A DNA stretch of 64,000 nucleotides from Microbacteriaceae bacterium (GCA_004297935.1 SCRE01000010.1:124001-188000), one strand, 5' to 3'. Shown: positions 1 through 8,820, counted from the stretch's first letter. Notes: generated by a model from the letters alone, not told the origin. Numbers and translations: made by a program.

Positions 1-843
1 AGAATAGCGAATGGCGTTCGAGATCAGATTGTGCACGGCTGCGATGAGCAGCGCCTCGTCCCCGAACACCTCGACGTCGGTGGGTTTGCCCGTGGCCAGC
101 TCGATCCCGCGCGCCATGGCGGCGACCCTGTTCCGATCGACGGCGGATGCGACGACCTCCGCGATCGACACCCGTCGCGAGTTCGCGACGGCATCCGTCG
201 CCTGCAACCGGGAGAGTTCGATGATGTCCTGGGTGATCCGTGCCAATCGCGCCGACTCGGCAGCGAGCAGCTCGGCGAACCGCCGAACCGCCTCCGGATC
301 GTCCGCAGCGGCGGTGAGGGCGTCCGTCAGCAGGCCGACCGCGGCAATCGGGGTCTTCAACTCGTGGCTGACGTTCGCGACGAAGTCACGACGCACCGCC
401 TCCACCCGGTAGGTCTCGGTGCGATCTTCGGCCAGCAACAACACATAGCGCGAACCCAGGCGTGCGACTCGGACGTGCAAGTAGATGCTCACATCGCCGA
501 ACGGCCCGCGCACCAGCGTGATCTCTGCCGTAACGGGTTCGCCGGCACGCCGCACCGACTCGACCAACTGCATGAGCTCTGGATGCGTCATCGCTCCGTT
601 CCACACGATGCCGAGCGCCAGCGCTGCCTGCGAGGCCCTCACGACATTGTTGGACGGGTCGATCACCACGCCCACCGTGTCCATCGCATCGAACATCGAG
701 TCGATGCCGTCCGGCACCGCCGGGTTGACCACACGGGCCGCGCGTTCACCGTGGCCGGCCGCGACGTGCAGCAATGCCACGAACCCGGCACCGACGACGA
801 GGCCCAGTGCCAGAGACAGCAGCACCAACCCGGTGGAGTCCAT
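1..843 (-). CDS. senX3: Sensor histidine kinase, SenX3/PhoR-like (3' end outside window)
   Basis: Reading leftward from ATG at 843, 281 codons stay open to the window edge, so the C-terminal ATPase domain is only partly present. The N-terminus has one hydrophobic segment (about residues 4-27, rich in Leu/Val/Gly), then a PAS-like sensor stretch, then the phospho-acceptor H-box with the pattern NVSHELKTPIAAVG, and the start of the N-box (HNLISNAIRYS) at the edge. This is the layout of the phosphate-sensing kinase that phosphorylates RegX3/PhoP under phosphate limitation. It is divergent from phoU across a PHO box, and pst genes and ppk lie nearby, which supports a phosphate role. The response regulator would lie just outside to the left. 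Family call is firm; SenX3 orthology is inferred from context. Confidence 0.85.
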   Translation of the reverse strand, partial: MDSTGLVLLSLALGLVVGAGFVALLHVAAGHGERAARVVNPAVPDGIDSMFDAMDTVGVVIDPSNNVVRASQAALALGIVWNGAMTHPELMQLVESVRRAGEPVTAEITLVRGPFGDVSIYLHVRVARLGSRYVLLLAEDRTETYRVEAVRRDFVANVSHELKTPIAAVGLLTDALTAAADDPEAVRRFAELLAAESARLARITQDIIELSRLQATDAVANSRRVSIAEVVASAVDRNRVAAMARGIELATGKPTDVEVFGDEALLIAAVHNLISNAIRYS

Positions 844-914
844 GCTCCAAGCGTACTAACGCAGGAGGAGGCATCCGACGCGTATTCCCGTCGGCAGGGT
901 CGGCTTCAGCGAGT

Positions 915-947
915 GTTCAGCCGGGCGGCACCGTCCGTTAACCTTGT
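915..947 (+). promoter_or_regulatory. PHO box between senX3-like kinase and phoU
   Basis: Three consecutive 11-nt units can be read: GTTCAGCCGGG, CGGCACCGTCC and GTTAACCTTGT. The outer two match the actinobacterial PHO-box half-site (GTTCACC-like) and sit in the same 11-bp phase. The intergenic region separates divergent senX3-like and phoU genes, so a bound regulator could control both. The same core GTTAACC recurs upstream of pstS at 12101. Confidence 0.6.
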
Positions 948-1019
948 CTGACGACGATGTCCTGAGGATCGAGCAGATCCGTCGCACAAGCGCGCCAGCA
1001 CGGAAGGGCCACAAAACGT

Positions 1020-1673
1020 ATGCGTGAAGTTTTCCAGCAGGAGTTGCGCGAGGTTCAGGACCGCCTCGTCGAGATCGCAGAACTCGTCACCTCCGCCATC
1101 ACGAACGCGACCCGCGCGTTCAATGAGTCCGATGTGTCACTTGCCGAGCAGGTGATCGCAGACGACAGCAAGATCGACGAGTTGACCGTGGTGCTCGATG
1201 AGCTGTCCATCCAGATCCTCGCCCGGCAGCAGCCGGTGGCCCGCGACCTGCGGATCGTGGTCAGCGCCCTGCGGATCAGCGCATCGCTCGAACGGATGGG
1301 CGACATGGCCGAGCACATCGCCCAGCTGGCCCGGTACCGCTTCCCGGACAAGGTCGTGCCGAAGTCGCTCCGAGGCACGTTCGCCGAGATGGGCCGGCTG
1401 GATGTGACGATCGCGCGCAAGCTCACTGAGTTGCTGCGCACCCAGGAACTGTCACTCGCCGAAGAGATCCGCAACGACGATGACGATGTCGACGACCTGC
1501 ATGTCAAGGTGTTCGACAAGGTGCTCGGTGAGAAGTGGAAGGGCGAAACCGTCGACACGGTGGATGCAACGCTCGCGTCCCGCTACCACGAACGCTTCGC
1601 CGACCACGCCGTTTCGATCGCGAAGAAGGTGCAGTACCTCGGCACCGGCGACTGGGTGCCGGAGGACATGTAG
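1020..1673 (+). CDS. phoU: Phosphate transport/signalling regulator PhoU
   Basis: This 217-residue protein has the normal PhoU length and is built of two three-helix PhoU repeats. The first contains RDLRIVVSALRISASLERMGD with the acidic metal-site residues (E/D xxxD), and the second contains the DDDDVDDLH acidic stretch near residue 160. PhoU links the PstSCAB transporter to the SenX3/PhoR kinase and keeps the Pho response off when phosphate is plentiful. Here it is divergent from the kinase gene and separated from pstSCAB by about 10 kb, unlike the pst-linked arrangement of enterobacteria. The ATG start is preceded by AAGGGCCACAAAACGT, giving a weak ribosome-binding site. Confidence 0.95.
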   Translation: MREVFQQELREVQDRLVEIAELVTSAITNATRAFNESDVSLAEQVIADDSKIDELTVVLDELSIQILARQQPVARDLRIVVSALRISASLERMGDMAEHIAQLARYRFPDKVVPKSLRGTFAEMGRLDVTIARKLTELLRTQELSLAEEIRNDDDDVDDLHVKVFDKVLGEKWKGETVDTVDATLASRYHERFADHAVSIAKKVQYLGTGDWVPEDM

Positions 1674-1677
1674 TCCA

Positions 1678-1771
1678 CCCCGTTGGTCGAGTAGGCCGCT
1701 AGCGGCCGTATCGAGACCCCGGTGAGACGGTCTCGATACGCTCGCTGGCGCTCACTACTCGACCAACGGGG
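1678..1771. repeat. Palindromic intergenic repeat, copy 1
   Basis: The ends are complementary: CCCCGTTGGTCGAGTAG at the left and CTACTCGACCAACGGGG-type sequence at the right. Inside there is a second nested stem (GTATCGAGACC / GGTCTCGATAC). Three related copies lie at about 29.6, 52.6 and 57.7 kb, always between genes. It begins 5 nt after the phoU stop codon, so it could also act as a 3' end structure. Confidence 0.8.
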
Positions 1772-1854
1772 CCGTTGCGACTACTTGGTGCCCGAGCAAA
1801 CTCTCGCAGCTCCTTACTATGGAGTAATGGATATGCAGCGTGGTAAGATGAGTC

Positions 1855-2103
1855 ATGCCTATAGCCACCGTCACCAGCAAAGGACAGATCACGATCCCGA
1901 TCGACGTGCGCCACAAGCTCGGCCTTGACACGGGAGATCGCGTGCAATTCGTCGAACTCGACGACGGCGGCTATGAGCTCGTTCCGAGTACGGCCTCCGT
2001 TTCGGCGTTGAAGGGAATCGTGCCTTCGATCGGCAAGGTCGTGACGCTCGAGGAGATGGACGAGGCGATCGCGTCGGCGGCAAGCGAAACGATGCACACG
2101 TGA
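1855..2103 (+). CDS. AbrB/SpoVT-fold antitoxin-like DNA-binding protein (VapB type)
   Basis: This 82-residue protein begins with VTSKGQITIPIDVRHKLGL, the classic swapped-hairpin AbrB DNA-binding motif, and ends in an acidic helix that in VapB antitoxins caps the toxin active site. The stop overlaps the next gene's GTG start by 3 nt, implying translational coupling with the PIN-domain gene. Such antitoxins usually repress their own operon. The pair sits between phoU and gpm in otherwise housekeeping DNA and is flanked by repeat elements on both sides, which suggests late acquisition. Confidence 0.85.
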   Translation: MPIATVTSKGQITIPIDVRHKLGLDTGDRVQFVELDDGGYELVPSTASVSALKGIVPSIGKVVTLEEMDEAIASAASETMHT

Positions 2104-2495
2104 TCGGAGTCGACACCAACGTACTGGTGCGGCATGCAACCCAAGACGATCCCCTGCAGTCGGCGATCGCGAGTACGTTCTTGGCCACCCTCGATGAGGA
2201 TAATCCCGGATTCATCAGCCTGGTCACCATGGTCGAAACGGTGTGGGTGCTGCAGCGCGCGTATCATGCATCCGCTGAAGTTGTCGACCAATTCGTCAAC
2301 GGAGTTCTGAACGCCCGTGAACTCAGCGTACAAGAGCCGGATATCGTTCGTCGCGCGGCACGAATGATACGGGCAGGCGGTGCCGACTTCGCAGATGCCG
2401 TAATCGGCCTGGCGGGGGCAGCCGCAGGCTGCGACTACACCGTCACCTTCGACCTCAAGGCAAGCCGGCTGCCGGGCCTGAGCCTTCTCGAATAG
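2100..2495 (+). CDS. PIN-domain toxin, VapC type
   Basis: This 131-residue PIN domain shows the acidic metal-binding set of the family: D5 in GVDTNVL, E46 in TMVETVWVL, D96/D99 in GADFADAVIG and D118 in VTFDLKAS. PIN toxins are Mg-dependent RNases that cut tRNA or rRNA when freed from the antitoxin. It starts with GTG overlapping the antitoxin stop, so the pair forms a type II toxin-antitoxin module. All catalytic positions are present, so it is probably active. Confidence 0.87.
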   Translation: MIGVDTNVLVRHATQDDPLQSAIASTFLATLDEDNPGFISLVTMVETVWVLQRAYHASAEVVDQFVNGVLNARELSVQEPDIVRRAARMIRAGGADFADAVIGLAGAAAGCDYTVTFDLKASRLPGLSLLE

Positions 2496-2496
2496 T

Positions 2497-2628
2497 CGCG
2501 CTTCGGCTGTGGCACGGTTCCTGAGGAGACCGAGGAACGAGGTCGTCTCAAAAGACAGCGACCGGTGTCGTTCCCTGAGCGCAGCCGAAGGGCCGCGCTT
2601 CGGCTTCGCTCAGCGACCGTGATGACGG
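2497..2628. repeat. Intergenic inverted-repeat element between convergent genes
   Basis: The 133 bp between vapC and gpm are rich in inverted repeats. The strongest is CTGAGCGCAGCCGAAG (2575-2590) against CTTCGGCTTCGCTCAG (2598-2613), 15 of 16 positions paired around a 7-nt loop. Weaker stems (GTTCCT...AGGAAC near 2517-2538 and GGTCG...CGACC near 2551-2573) lie to the left. It lies between converging genes, so it may work as a bidirectional terminator as well as being a dispersed repeat. It differs in sequence from the 94-bp repeat at 1678. Confidence 0.6.
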
Positions 2629-3396
2629 CTACTTCGTGCCCTGCGCCGCCACGGCGGCGGCGCCAGCCGCTGCGGCCTCCGGGTCGAGGTATTCGCCGGG
2701 GCCGAGCGGGCGGAACCCGGCATCGAGCCGGTACACCAGCGGGATGCCGGTCGGGATGTTCAGCTCGGCGATATCCGCATCCGAGATGCCATCCAGGTGC
2801 TTCACCAGAGCACGCAGCGAATTGCCGTGCGCGGCGACCAGCACGGTCTTGCCCGCGGCAAGATCCGGGGTGATGTCGGATTCCCAGTAGGGCAGCATCC
2901 GCTCGACGACGTCCTTGAGGCACTCCGTGCGTGGCAGGTCCGAACCGAGCCCGGCGTAGCGCGGGTCGTTCGCCTGAGAGTAATCGCTTTCGTCGGCGAG
3001 CAGGGGCGGCGGAACGTCGAACGAGCGGCGCCAGGTGTGGAACTGCTCCGGCCCGTATTCGGCGAGCGTTTGCGCCTTGTCCTTGCCCTGCAGGGCGCCG
3101 TAGTGGCGTTCGTTCAGCCGCCAGGAGCGGCGCACGTCGATCCACGCGCGGTCCGCGACATCCAATGCGATGTTCGCGGTCTGGACCGCGCGCGTGAGCA
3201 CGGAGGTGTGCAGCACATCCGGCTGTACACCCGACTCGGCCAGCAGTTCACCGGCGCGTGCAGCCTCGGCCGCGCCCTGCTCGCTCAGACGCACGTCCAC
3301 CCATCCGGTGAAAAGGTTCTTCTGGTTCCAGTCGCTTTGGCCGTGGCGGAGGAGGATGAGGGTGTAGGCGTCCGAGCGTTCAGGGTGCGAAGTCAT
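2629..3396 (-). CDS. gpmA: 2,3-bisphosphoglycerate-dependent phosphoglycerate mutase
   Basis: This 255-residue glycolytic enzyme interconverts 3- and 2-phosphoglycerate. The phospho-histidine loop [20 protein letters not shown] is at residues 13-32 with H18 as the catalytic His. [12 protein letters not shown] and the second His in [11 protein letters not shown] are also present. The C-terminus ends in an Ala/Gly-rich tail. In mycobacteria gpm1 lies beside senX3-regX3, and here it lies 2 kb from a senX3-like gene, a conserved neighbourhood interrupted by phoU and the toxin-antitoxin pair. Confidence 0.95.
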   Translation of the reverse strand: MTSHPERSDAYTLILLRHGQSDWNQKNLFTGWVDVRLSEQGAAEAARAGELLAESGVQPDVLHTSVLTRAVQTANIALDVADRAWIDVRRSWRLNERHYGALQGKDKAQTLAEYGPEQFHTWRRSFDVPPPLLADESDYSQANDPRYAGLGSDLPRTECLKDVVERMLPYWESDITPDLAAGKTVLVAAHGNSLRALVKHLDGISDADIAELNIPTGIPLVYRLDAGFRPLGPGEYLDPEAAAAGAAAVAAQGTK

Positions 3397-3436
3397 TGTC
3401 CTAATCTACCGGCTCGTCGAAACCCGATCCCCTGCG

Positions 3437-4667
3437 TCAACCCGATGCGACGGCGGATGTCGCCAGGACATTTCCGTCGCTGTCCAGCGCCTGCACGGCG
3501 ACCATTGCCGCGGCGGGCACCGAGGCAGAACTCTCGAAGCCCGTGCGTGCGACGGTGGCAGCCGTCGTAAGCGTACGCCCGCTTCAACGTGGACGTACGC
3601 GCGGTGTCGTCGACGACGAACGTCATGCCGCGCGAGACGCCGTTCGTCTGCCCGGTGTACAAGTGATCGTCGAACAGCATGATCGTGCCGTCGGCCTGCC
3701 TGCGCACGTCGTGCTGCCAGGCGAAGACCGCATCGGGAGCGACCGTGATATCGCTCTTGCGACCACCGAATCGCCAGCGGACGTCACCGGCTGACCGGTC
3801 GATGCGGTAAACGGTGTGCGTGTGCCGTGCCGAAACGAGCAGTGCGTCGCCATCGGCATCCACGGCGTTGAGATGGTACGGATCGAACGCGGTCGATGCC
3901 GTCTTGCCGTTGGCTTTCGGATCGGTCGTCAGCGTCAAGTAGGTCTCGCTGAGCTCGATGTGGTCCATCGCGCTCCAGTCCAGAAGCACGGCCCCGGTCG
4001 CGACATCGATCTCCTGCACCTGACAGTTGTAGATGTAACCATCGGCCGGTCCGCCAAGCGCAGTCAGATCGGCCTTGACCACGGGGTACGCCACGATGAG
4101 CGCCGTTCCCTTCGCCGTGAGGTTGAACTCGTGCAGATCTGCTTCCAGCCCGTTCCCGGCGGAAACCGTGGCGACCGGGCGGTAGGCGGTGTCCAGGATG
4201 ACGCCCTTGCCCAAGCCATGCCCGCCCGTGCTCTTGCCGGTCCAGTACGTCAGCACCGGTTTGCCCGAATAGGTCTGAACGCGCAGATCGGTCACCGTCA
4301 CGCCCGTCGGCTCGATCCAGACCGGTTCGCCCGACTGCCGCATGATCAGGCCGTGGAAGCTCTCGACCTGCGGCTCGACGAACAGCAGGGCTGGCGCCGT
4401 GCGCCCGCGCTTGATGACTGAGATCTTCGGTGTGGTCAGCTTCGTGCTGATGAACGTGCGCATCGCAACCTTGGCCGTCGGCGTCGGCGTGGCCGTGGGC
4501 GCCGGCAGCACTCCACTGACGACCGGCTCTGCGAAGACGCCGCCGAGAAAGGCCCCGACCGCGACAACGCCGCCGCCGATCAGCACACGCCTCCTGCTGA
4601 ACATCGGCGATGCCATGGTGTCAGTCTTCGGCTGGTCCGCTCGGGTCGGTTTCTGTCGTGTCATCAT
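3437..4667 (-). pseudogene. Arylsulfotransferase (ASST)-like exported protein, broken by internal deletion and frameshift
   Basis: From ATG at 4667 the protein has a Tat-like signal (FSRRRVLIGGGVVAVGAF), a Pro/Thr linker, and then a beta-propeller-type ASST body including DLHEFNLT, DPYHLNAVDADGD, WRFGGRKSDI and FAWQHDVRRQADGTIMLFDD. After LKRAYAYDG (about 3565) the open frame turns into an Arg-rich tail that overlaps gpmA and ends at 3393. In the next frame the same DNA encodes TGFESSASVPAAAMVAVQAL and LDSDGNVLATSAVASG with a stop at 3437, which is how family members normally end. The stretch normally in between (the SQGN..LPNGN..VGWG region, roughly 100 or more residues) is missing. I infer an out-of-frame internal deletion; the coordinates span both frames. 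Confidence 0.7.
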
Positions 4668-4820
4668 GTCTCATTTGTATAAAGCCTTCCCGTGTATTCC
4701 CAATGTGTGAGCAGTCAGGGGCAAAGGCCTTGTGGGGGAAACGGCCTGCCCATCAGCGTCGCGAACCGGTCAGCGCACATGCAGCGGCGGCACAGGTGCA
4801 GCATCAGCGCCGGTGCAGCG

Positions 4821-5999
4821 TCAGCGCCTCGGCCGGGTGGCGCCCCCGAGCCGCGGCAGGCGCGGCACGTTCGCTTCTGCGCCCGCATCCGTCGGCACGA
4901 TCAGTTCCTGGGCGGCAGCGACGTCGACACCGGCGGCGTCGACGTGCAGGGGGGCCGTCGCATCCGTCGAGCGCTTGAGCACGGCGAGCGCGATCGGACC
5001 GAGCTCGTAGTGCAGCGCACTCGAGGTCACCTGCCCGACGACGCGACGCTCCCCCTCGCGATCGATGCTCACCGGCGATCCGGGCGCCGGCAGCGCGCCC
5101 TCGGACCCGTCCAGGTGCAGCAGCACCAGCCGGCGCGGCGGATGCCCGAGGTTGTGCACCTTCGCGACGGTTTCCTGGCCGCGATAGCAGCCCTTGCTCA
5201 GGTGTACGGCGGTGCGCAGCCAGTCCAACTCGTGCGGGATGGTCTTCTCGTCGACCTCGGTCGCGAACCGGGGACGCCACGCCGCGATCCTCAGTGCGTC
5301 GACCGCGAGCGTGCCCGCCACCGCAAGATCTCCGGATGCGGCGCGGCCGGCGAGCCCCGCCAACGCGGAACGAGGCACCAGCGTTTCGGTCCAGGTCCAA
5401 CCCGCGCCGGGATGTGCATCCGTCGTCGCATATTGATGACCGCCACGGGCGACCACCGACCAGGGATCGTGCCAGACGAGCGCGATGCCGTTCGAGACGG
5501 CCGCGTCGACCAGTGGGGCTTGCGCCGACCCGGGCGGGGCGCACGAGCCGATCGTCGCGAACTCGGTGGTGCGCTCCGCCGGCTCGACCCGCAGCATGAA
5601 ACGCATGCGCTGCAGGAAGTCGAGCAGCGACCGCGCCTCGGAACCTTCGACGAGCAGCCACAGCGTCTCCCCGTCGTCGATCAGGCGCACCGCGTGCTCG
5701 AGGTGACCGTTCGGGTCGAGCAGCAACGTTTCGGACGACTCGCCCGGCGGCAGCCCGACCAGTCGTTGGCTGCTGATCGAATCGAGCCAGCTCAGCCGGT
5801 CCGGTCCGGCGATCGAGACGACGGCGCGATTCGAGAGGTCGACGACGGCTTCCCCGGCCGCCAGCCTGCGCTGTTCGCCGAGCGGGTTGCCGTAGTGGGC
5901 GGGCACGCCGGCGTCCGGTCCTGAGCCGTCGACGGCACCGGGCACCGCGAGGAATTCGGATGCCGCCGCTACTGCACCGTCGCCATCATTCGCCATCAT
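4821..5999 (-). CDS. ygfZ: Folate-binding YgfZ/GcvT-like Fe-S assembly protein
   Basis: This is a 392-residue aminomethyltransferase-fold protein. The signature KGCYRGQETVAK, containing the conserved Cys of YgfZ/IBA57, lies at about two thirds of the length. N-terminal sequence VVDLSNRAVVSIAGPDRLSWLDSISSQ is typical. YgfZ proteins use tetrahydrofolate and help maintain or repair certain Fe-S enzymes. The frame is open far upstream, but the ATG at 5999 is chosen because it overlaps the stop of the upstream nitrobindin gene as ATGA and is followed by a second ATG. Translational coupling with that haem protein fits a redox-stress role. Confidence 0.88.
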   Translation of the reverse strand: MMANDGDGAVAAASEFLAVPGAVDGSGPDAGVPAHYGNPLGEQRRLAAGEAVVDLSNRAVVSIAGPDRLSWLDSISSQRLVGLPPGESSETLLLDPNGHLEHAVRLIDDGETLWLLVEGSEARSLLDFLQRMRFMLRVEPAERTTEFATIGSCAPPGSAQAPLVDAAVSNGIALVWHDPWSVVARGGHQYATTDAHPGAGWTWTETLVPRSALAGLAGRAASGDLAVAGTLAVDALRIAAWRPRFATEVDEKTIPHELDWLRTAVHLSKGCYRGQETVAKVHNLGHPPRRLVLLHLDGSEGALPAPGSPVSIDREGERRVVGQVTSSALHYELGPIALAVLKRSTDATAPLHVDAAGVDVAAAQELIVPTDAGAEANVPRLPRLGGATRPRR

Positions 6000-6607
6000 T
6001 GCACCTTCGAGAGTCGGGCCGACGCGTGCGTGCGCAGCTCTTGGCCGAGCGCCGCGATGTCCCATGCCCAGAGCAGGTGGGACTCGACCAGCCCGTACAT
6101 CCGCGTGGCCGCCGCGTAGTTCTTCGCCCCGGCCGTGCGCATGACGGCGTCTGTCGACAGGTCGATCCGAGGCCCGGCGACTGTGCCCAGATACAGCTCG
6201 CTCACCCCGTCTGGATGCACGATCAACGCCTCGATGTCGAAGCCTCCGCTGTCGTTGCGCAACGTTTCGACCGTTTCCGCGTCGGTGAACGGCGGTGCAC
6301 CGACGCCGGGCAGCATTGCGGGACCGGGGTCGCCGTCGACGCGCGGCCGACTGAGCCGCCAATAGCCGGTCTCGGCGGCAAGCGGAGCGCTCTCGCCAGC
6401 ACTGTCCCGATCAGCGAGCAGCCAGCTGAACGCCGTGTAGTTGAGATACGGCATCCCGTCATGACTGAAACTGACGCGCTGCCCGAATTCGTGTTGCACT
6501 CGATTTTCGCCGATCGCGTAGTCGAGAACGCCGGTTCCCTCCCAGACCCCGAGCAGCCACGACAACGGCACGAGCTCGGCCGGGAGCCCCGTGGGAATCT
6601 CGAACAT
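5996..6607 (-). CDS. Nitrobindin-type haem-binding beta-barrel protein (FABP-like, DUF1794)
   Basis: This 203-residue protein has the family hallmark GxWxGxG as GVWEGTG at residues 20-26, then short beta strands, and a C-terminal His in VESHLLWAWDIAALGQ. In nitrobindins a His in that position is the proximal haem ligand. Such proteins bind ferric haem and can isomerise peroxynitrite or react with NO. It lies between a 36-residue membrane protein and ygfZ on the same strand, with a 4-nt overlap to ygfZ. Confidence 0.85.
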   Translation of the reverse strand: MFEIPTGLPAELVPLSWLLGVWEGTGVLDYAIGENRVQHEFGQRVSFSHDGMPYLNYTAFSWLLADRDSAGESAPLAAETGYWRLSRPRVDGDPGPAMLPGVGAPPFTDAETVETLRNDSGGFDIEALIVHPDGVSELYLGTVAGPRIDLSTDAVMRTAGAKNYAAATRMYGLVESHLLWAWDIAALGQELRTHASARLSKVQ

Positions 6608-6622
6608 GGTCTGTGCAAGCGC

Positions 6623-6733
6623 TTAGCGCTGACCCCGAAAGAGGTTGTACACCACGACGACGGACACCGCGGCGATCGCCAGGCTCGCAAGGCCGAGAAG
6701 TCCGACGAAGACGAGTTCCAAGGTCACAAGCAT
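6623..6733 (-). CDS. 36-residue single-pass membrane protein
   Basis: From ATG at 6733 the product is a short Leu/Val/Ala-rich membrane helix (residues 3-28) ending in VVVVYNLFRGQR, a basic tail on the cytoplasmic side. It sits 15 nt upstream of the nitrobindin gene in the same direction. I believe short proteins with this NLFRGQR ending are common at this position in related actinobacteria, but I cannot confirm that here. Function unknown. A longer in-frame extension upstream looks non-coding. Confidence 0.6.
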   Translation of the reverse strand: MLVTLELVFVGLLGLASLAIAAVSVVVVYNLFRGQR

Positions 6734-6797
6734 GTGATGAAGTCTAGTCCGTCGCATCGACCGGATGTCGACGCACAGCCCAGCGACGACGCACGCG

Positions 6798-7085
6798 TCA
6801 CGCGGTGAGGCGCACGACCCAGAGGACCACTGCGCCGACCGCCAGCACGACCAGCACCCCGAAGACGCTCGCAATCAGCCGCTCGACGAACCCGTTCTTC
6901 TGACGCGTACCCAGTTGGATGGCGAGTGCCGCGACCACCGCGCCGCCCAGGCTGAGCGAAAGCCAGGTGAAGTACTGCTCCCGCGGTGAGAACAGCCCGA
7001 TGCATACCACGGCAATCACCGCGAGCAGCCAGGCTGTGACAATGCTGCTCCACCGGGTGGCCGGGGTAAGCGCTTCGGTCGTCAC
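6798..7085 (-). CDS. Small membrane protein, three predicted helices
   Basis: The 95-residue protein read from GTG at 7085 has three hydrophobic segments (about 14-32, 40-57 and 70-91) and a short NGFVERL amphipathic stretch between the second and third. An AGGAGG lies directly before the GTG with no spacing, so the true start is uncertain, and no better start exists downstream. It is divergent from glnR. Function not recognised. Confidence 0.6.
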   Translation of the reverse strand: MTTEALTPATRWSSIVTAWLLAVIAVVCIGLFSPREQYFTWLSLSLGGAVVAALAIQLGTRQKNGFVERLIASVFGVLVVLAVGAVVLWVVRLTA

Positions 7086-7179
7086 CCTCCTATTGTGCCT
7101 CCTCGCCGCAAGACGTGCCCCCGGCGAGCGCTGTCGTCCCTCCGATAGAATTACCGATACGCAGAACGCGGGAGGTGCA

Positions 7180-7872
7180 TTGCCGGAGCTTTTGATCCTC
7201 ACTTCGGCGCCCGACAGCGATGCTCTGCCGGCGCTGGAATTGCTCAGCCACCGTGTGCGCCGCATTCCTGCCGAGCCGGCGTCGCTCGTGAACGCGCCGC
7301 GTTGCGACCTGATCTTCGTGGACGGCAGACGGGATCTGGCCAGCGCCAAGTCGCTCTGCAAGATCCTGACGACGACCGGCATCACGGTGCCGATGCTGCT
7401 CATCATCACGGAAGGCGGGCTCGCGGCGGTGAACGCCGAGTGGGGGGTCGACGACGTCGTGCTGGAGGCGGCGGGACCGGCGGAGCTGGATGCGCGCATC
7501 CGGCTCGCTCTCGGGCGGCACGCGCAGGATCCGATGCAGACCAAGATCCAGGCCTCCGGGGTGATGATCGACGAGGCCAGCTATTCGGCGAAGGTGCGCG
7601 GACAACCACTGGATCTCACGTTCAAAGAATTCGAGCTGTTGCGCTTCCTGGCGACGCATCCGGCCCGCGTGTTCACGCGGGAGCAGTTGCTGAGCGAGGT
7701 GTGGGGCTACGACTACTTCGGCGGCACCCGCACCGTGGATGTGCACGTGCGACGGCTGCGTGCGAAGCTCGGCGATCTCGAGTCGCTGATCGGCACTGTG
7801 CGCAATGTCGGCTACCGGTTCAATGTCACGGAAGAGGACAATGAGCGACTCGCTCCGCCTGTCGGTCGTTGA
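7180..7872 (+). CDS. glnR: GlnR-type orphan response regulator (OmpR/PhoB fold)
   Basis: This is a 230-residue protein from a TTG start that follows GGAGG by 4 nt; no ATG fits. The receiver half has [12 protein letters not shown] and [22 protein letters not shown], as in atypical receivers that lack the normal phosphorylation pocket. The winged-helix half has [18 protein letters not shown] and [19 protein letters not shown], then [12 protein letters not shown]. These blocks are near-identical to Streptomyces GlnR, the global nitrogen regulator, which also responds to phosphate through PhoP cross-talk. Its 3' end overlaps mshD by 32 nt. Orthology is inferred from motif recall, not alignment. 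Confidence 0.8.
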   Translation: MPELLILTSAPDSDALPALELLSHRVRRIPAEPASLVNAPRCDLIFVDGRRDLASAKSLCKILTTTGITVPMLLIITEGGLAAVNAEWGVDDVVLEAAGPAELDARIRLALGRHAQDPMQTKIQASGVMIDEASYSAKVRGQPLDLTFKEFELLRFLATHPARVFTREQLLSEVWGYDYFGGTRTVDVHVRRLRAKLGDLESLIGTVRNVGYRFNVTEEDNERLAPPVGR

Positions 7873-8746
7873 CCTGACGGATGTCGCAGCAGCCGCCGAG
7901 TTCTTCCGGGTCGCGGATGCGGCGCGCGAGGAGGACGGCTACGACCCGTTCAACGAGCAATCGCGTTTCGATCTCTCCACGGGCAAGCGCACGCCGATCG
8001 TCGCAACCGTATGGTCGGAGCGGGAGCACGCCCGTGCCATCGGCTCAGCGATCCTCGGCCACGGGCAGCTGGACTTCACCATCGACCCGGTGTTCCGCGG
8101 CAAAGGGCTCGGCGGCATCGCGCTCGACGGCCTGCTGGCGACGGTTGCCGGCGAACTGACCGCGTGGTCGCACGGCGACCACCCGGCCGCCCGCATCCTC
8201 GCGGAGCGGCACGGATTCGACGCCGTGCGGCGACTGCTCCAGCTTCGCGCGTCGCTCGACGGACGCTCCGAGTTGGTGCCCGATGGCGCGGCGACCGCGT
8301 CGAATCCGGCGATCACGGTGTTCCGCCCGGCAATCGATGACGCCGAATGGGTTGAACTGAACGCGGCGGTCTTTGCCACGCATCCGGAGCAGGGCGCAGT
8401 CACCGTTGCCGATCTGCGCGAACGCATGGCGGAGCCGTGGTTCAACGCGGGCGACTTTTTGATCGCACGCGATGGGGCAGGGCACATGGTCGGCTACAAC
8501 TGGCTGAAGATCGAGCCGGCTGCGCAGGAAGGCGAGATCTACGTGCTCGGGGTGGCCACGGCATCCGCCGGTCGGGGGCTGGGGAGGCTGCTGATGAACG
8601 CCGGGCTGGACCGCTTGCGCGAGCGCGGCTGCACCGCAGCAACCCTGTATGTCGAGGCCGACAACATGCCCGCTGTGAAGCTCTACCGCTCTCTCGGCTT
8701 CATCGACCACACCGTCGACGTGCAATACCGCCGCGCGCCCCGCTGA
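7841..8746 (+). CDS. mshD: Mycothiol synthase (two GNAT domains)
   Basis: This 301-residue protein has two tandem acetyltransferase folds. The N-terminal one has [18 protein letters not shown], and the C-terminal one has [18 protein letters not shown] with the acetyl-CoA loop and the ending [20 protein letters not shown]. MshD adds the acetyl group to cysteinyl-glucosaminyl-inositol in the last step of mycothiol synthesis. The ATG at 7841 lies inside the 3' end of glnR (32-nt overlap), so the two are probably co-transcribed. Presence of mshD by itself marks the organism as an actinobacterium. Confidence 0.93.
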   Translation: MSDSLRLSVVDLTDVAAAAEFFRVADAAREEDGYDPFNEQSRFDLSTGKRTPIVATVWSEREHARAIGSAILGHGQLDFTIDPVFRGKGLGGIALDGLLATVAGELTAWSHGDHPAARILAERHGFDAVRRLLQLRASLDGRSELVPDGAATASNPAITVFRPAIDDAEWVELNAAVFATHPEQGAVTVADLRERMAEPWFNAGDFLIARDGAGHMVGYNWLKIEPAAQEGEIYVLGVATASAGRGLGRLLMNAGLDRLRERGCTAATLYVEADNMPAVKLYRSLGFIDHTVDVQYRRAPR

Positions 8747-8820
8747 TCTCGTCGCCTCGGTGGTCGGGAGCGCGTCTCCGGTCCTCACTACTACACGGCC
8801 GCTGGTGCAATGATGATGGC

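Noticed and set aside
6000-6362. Upstream extension of the ygfZ frame
   Set aside because: Arg/Ala-rich shadow of the nitrobindin gene; the ATGA overlap at 5999 is the natural start.
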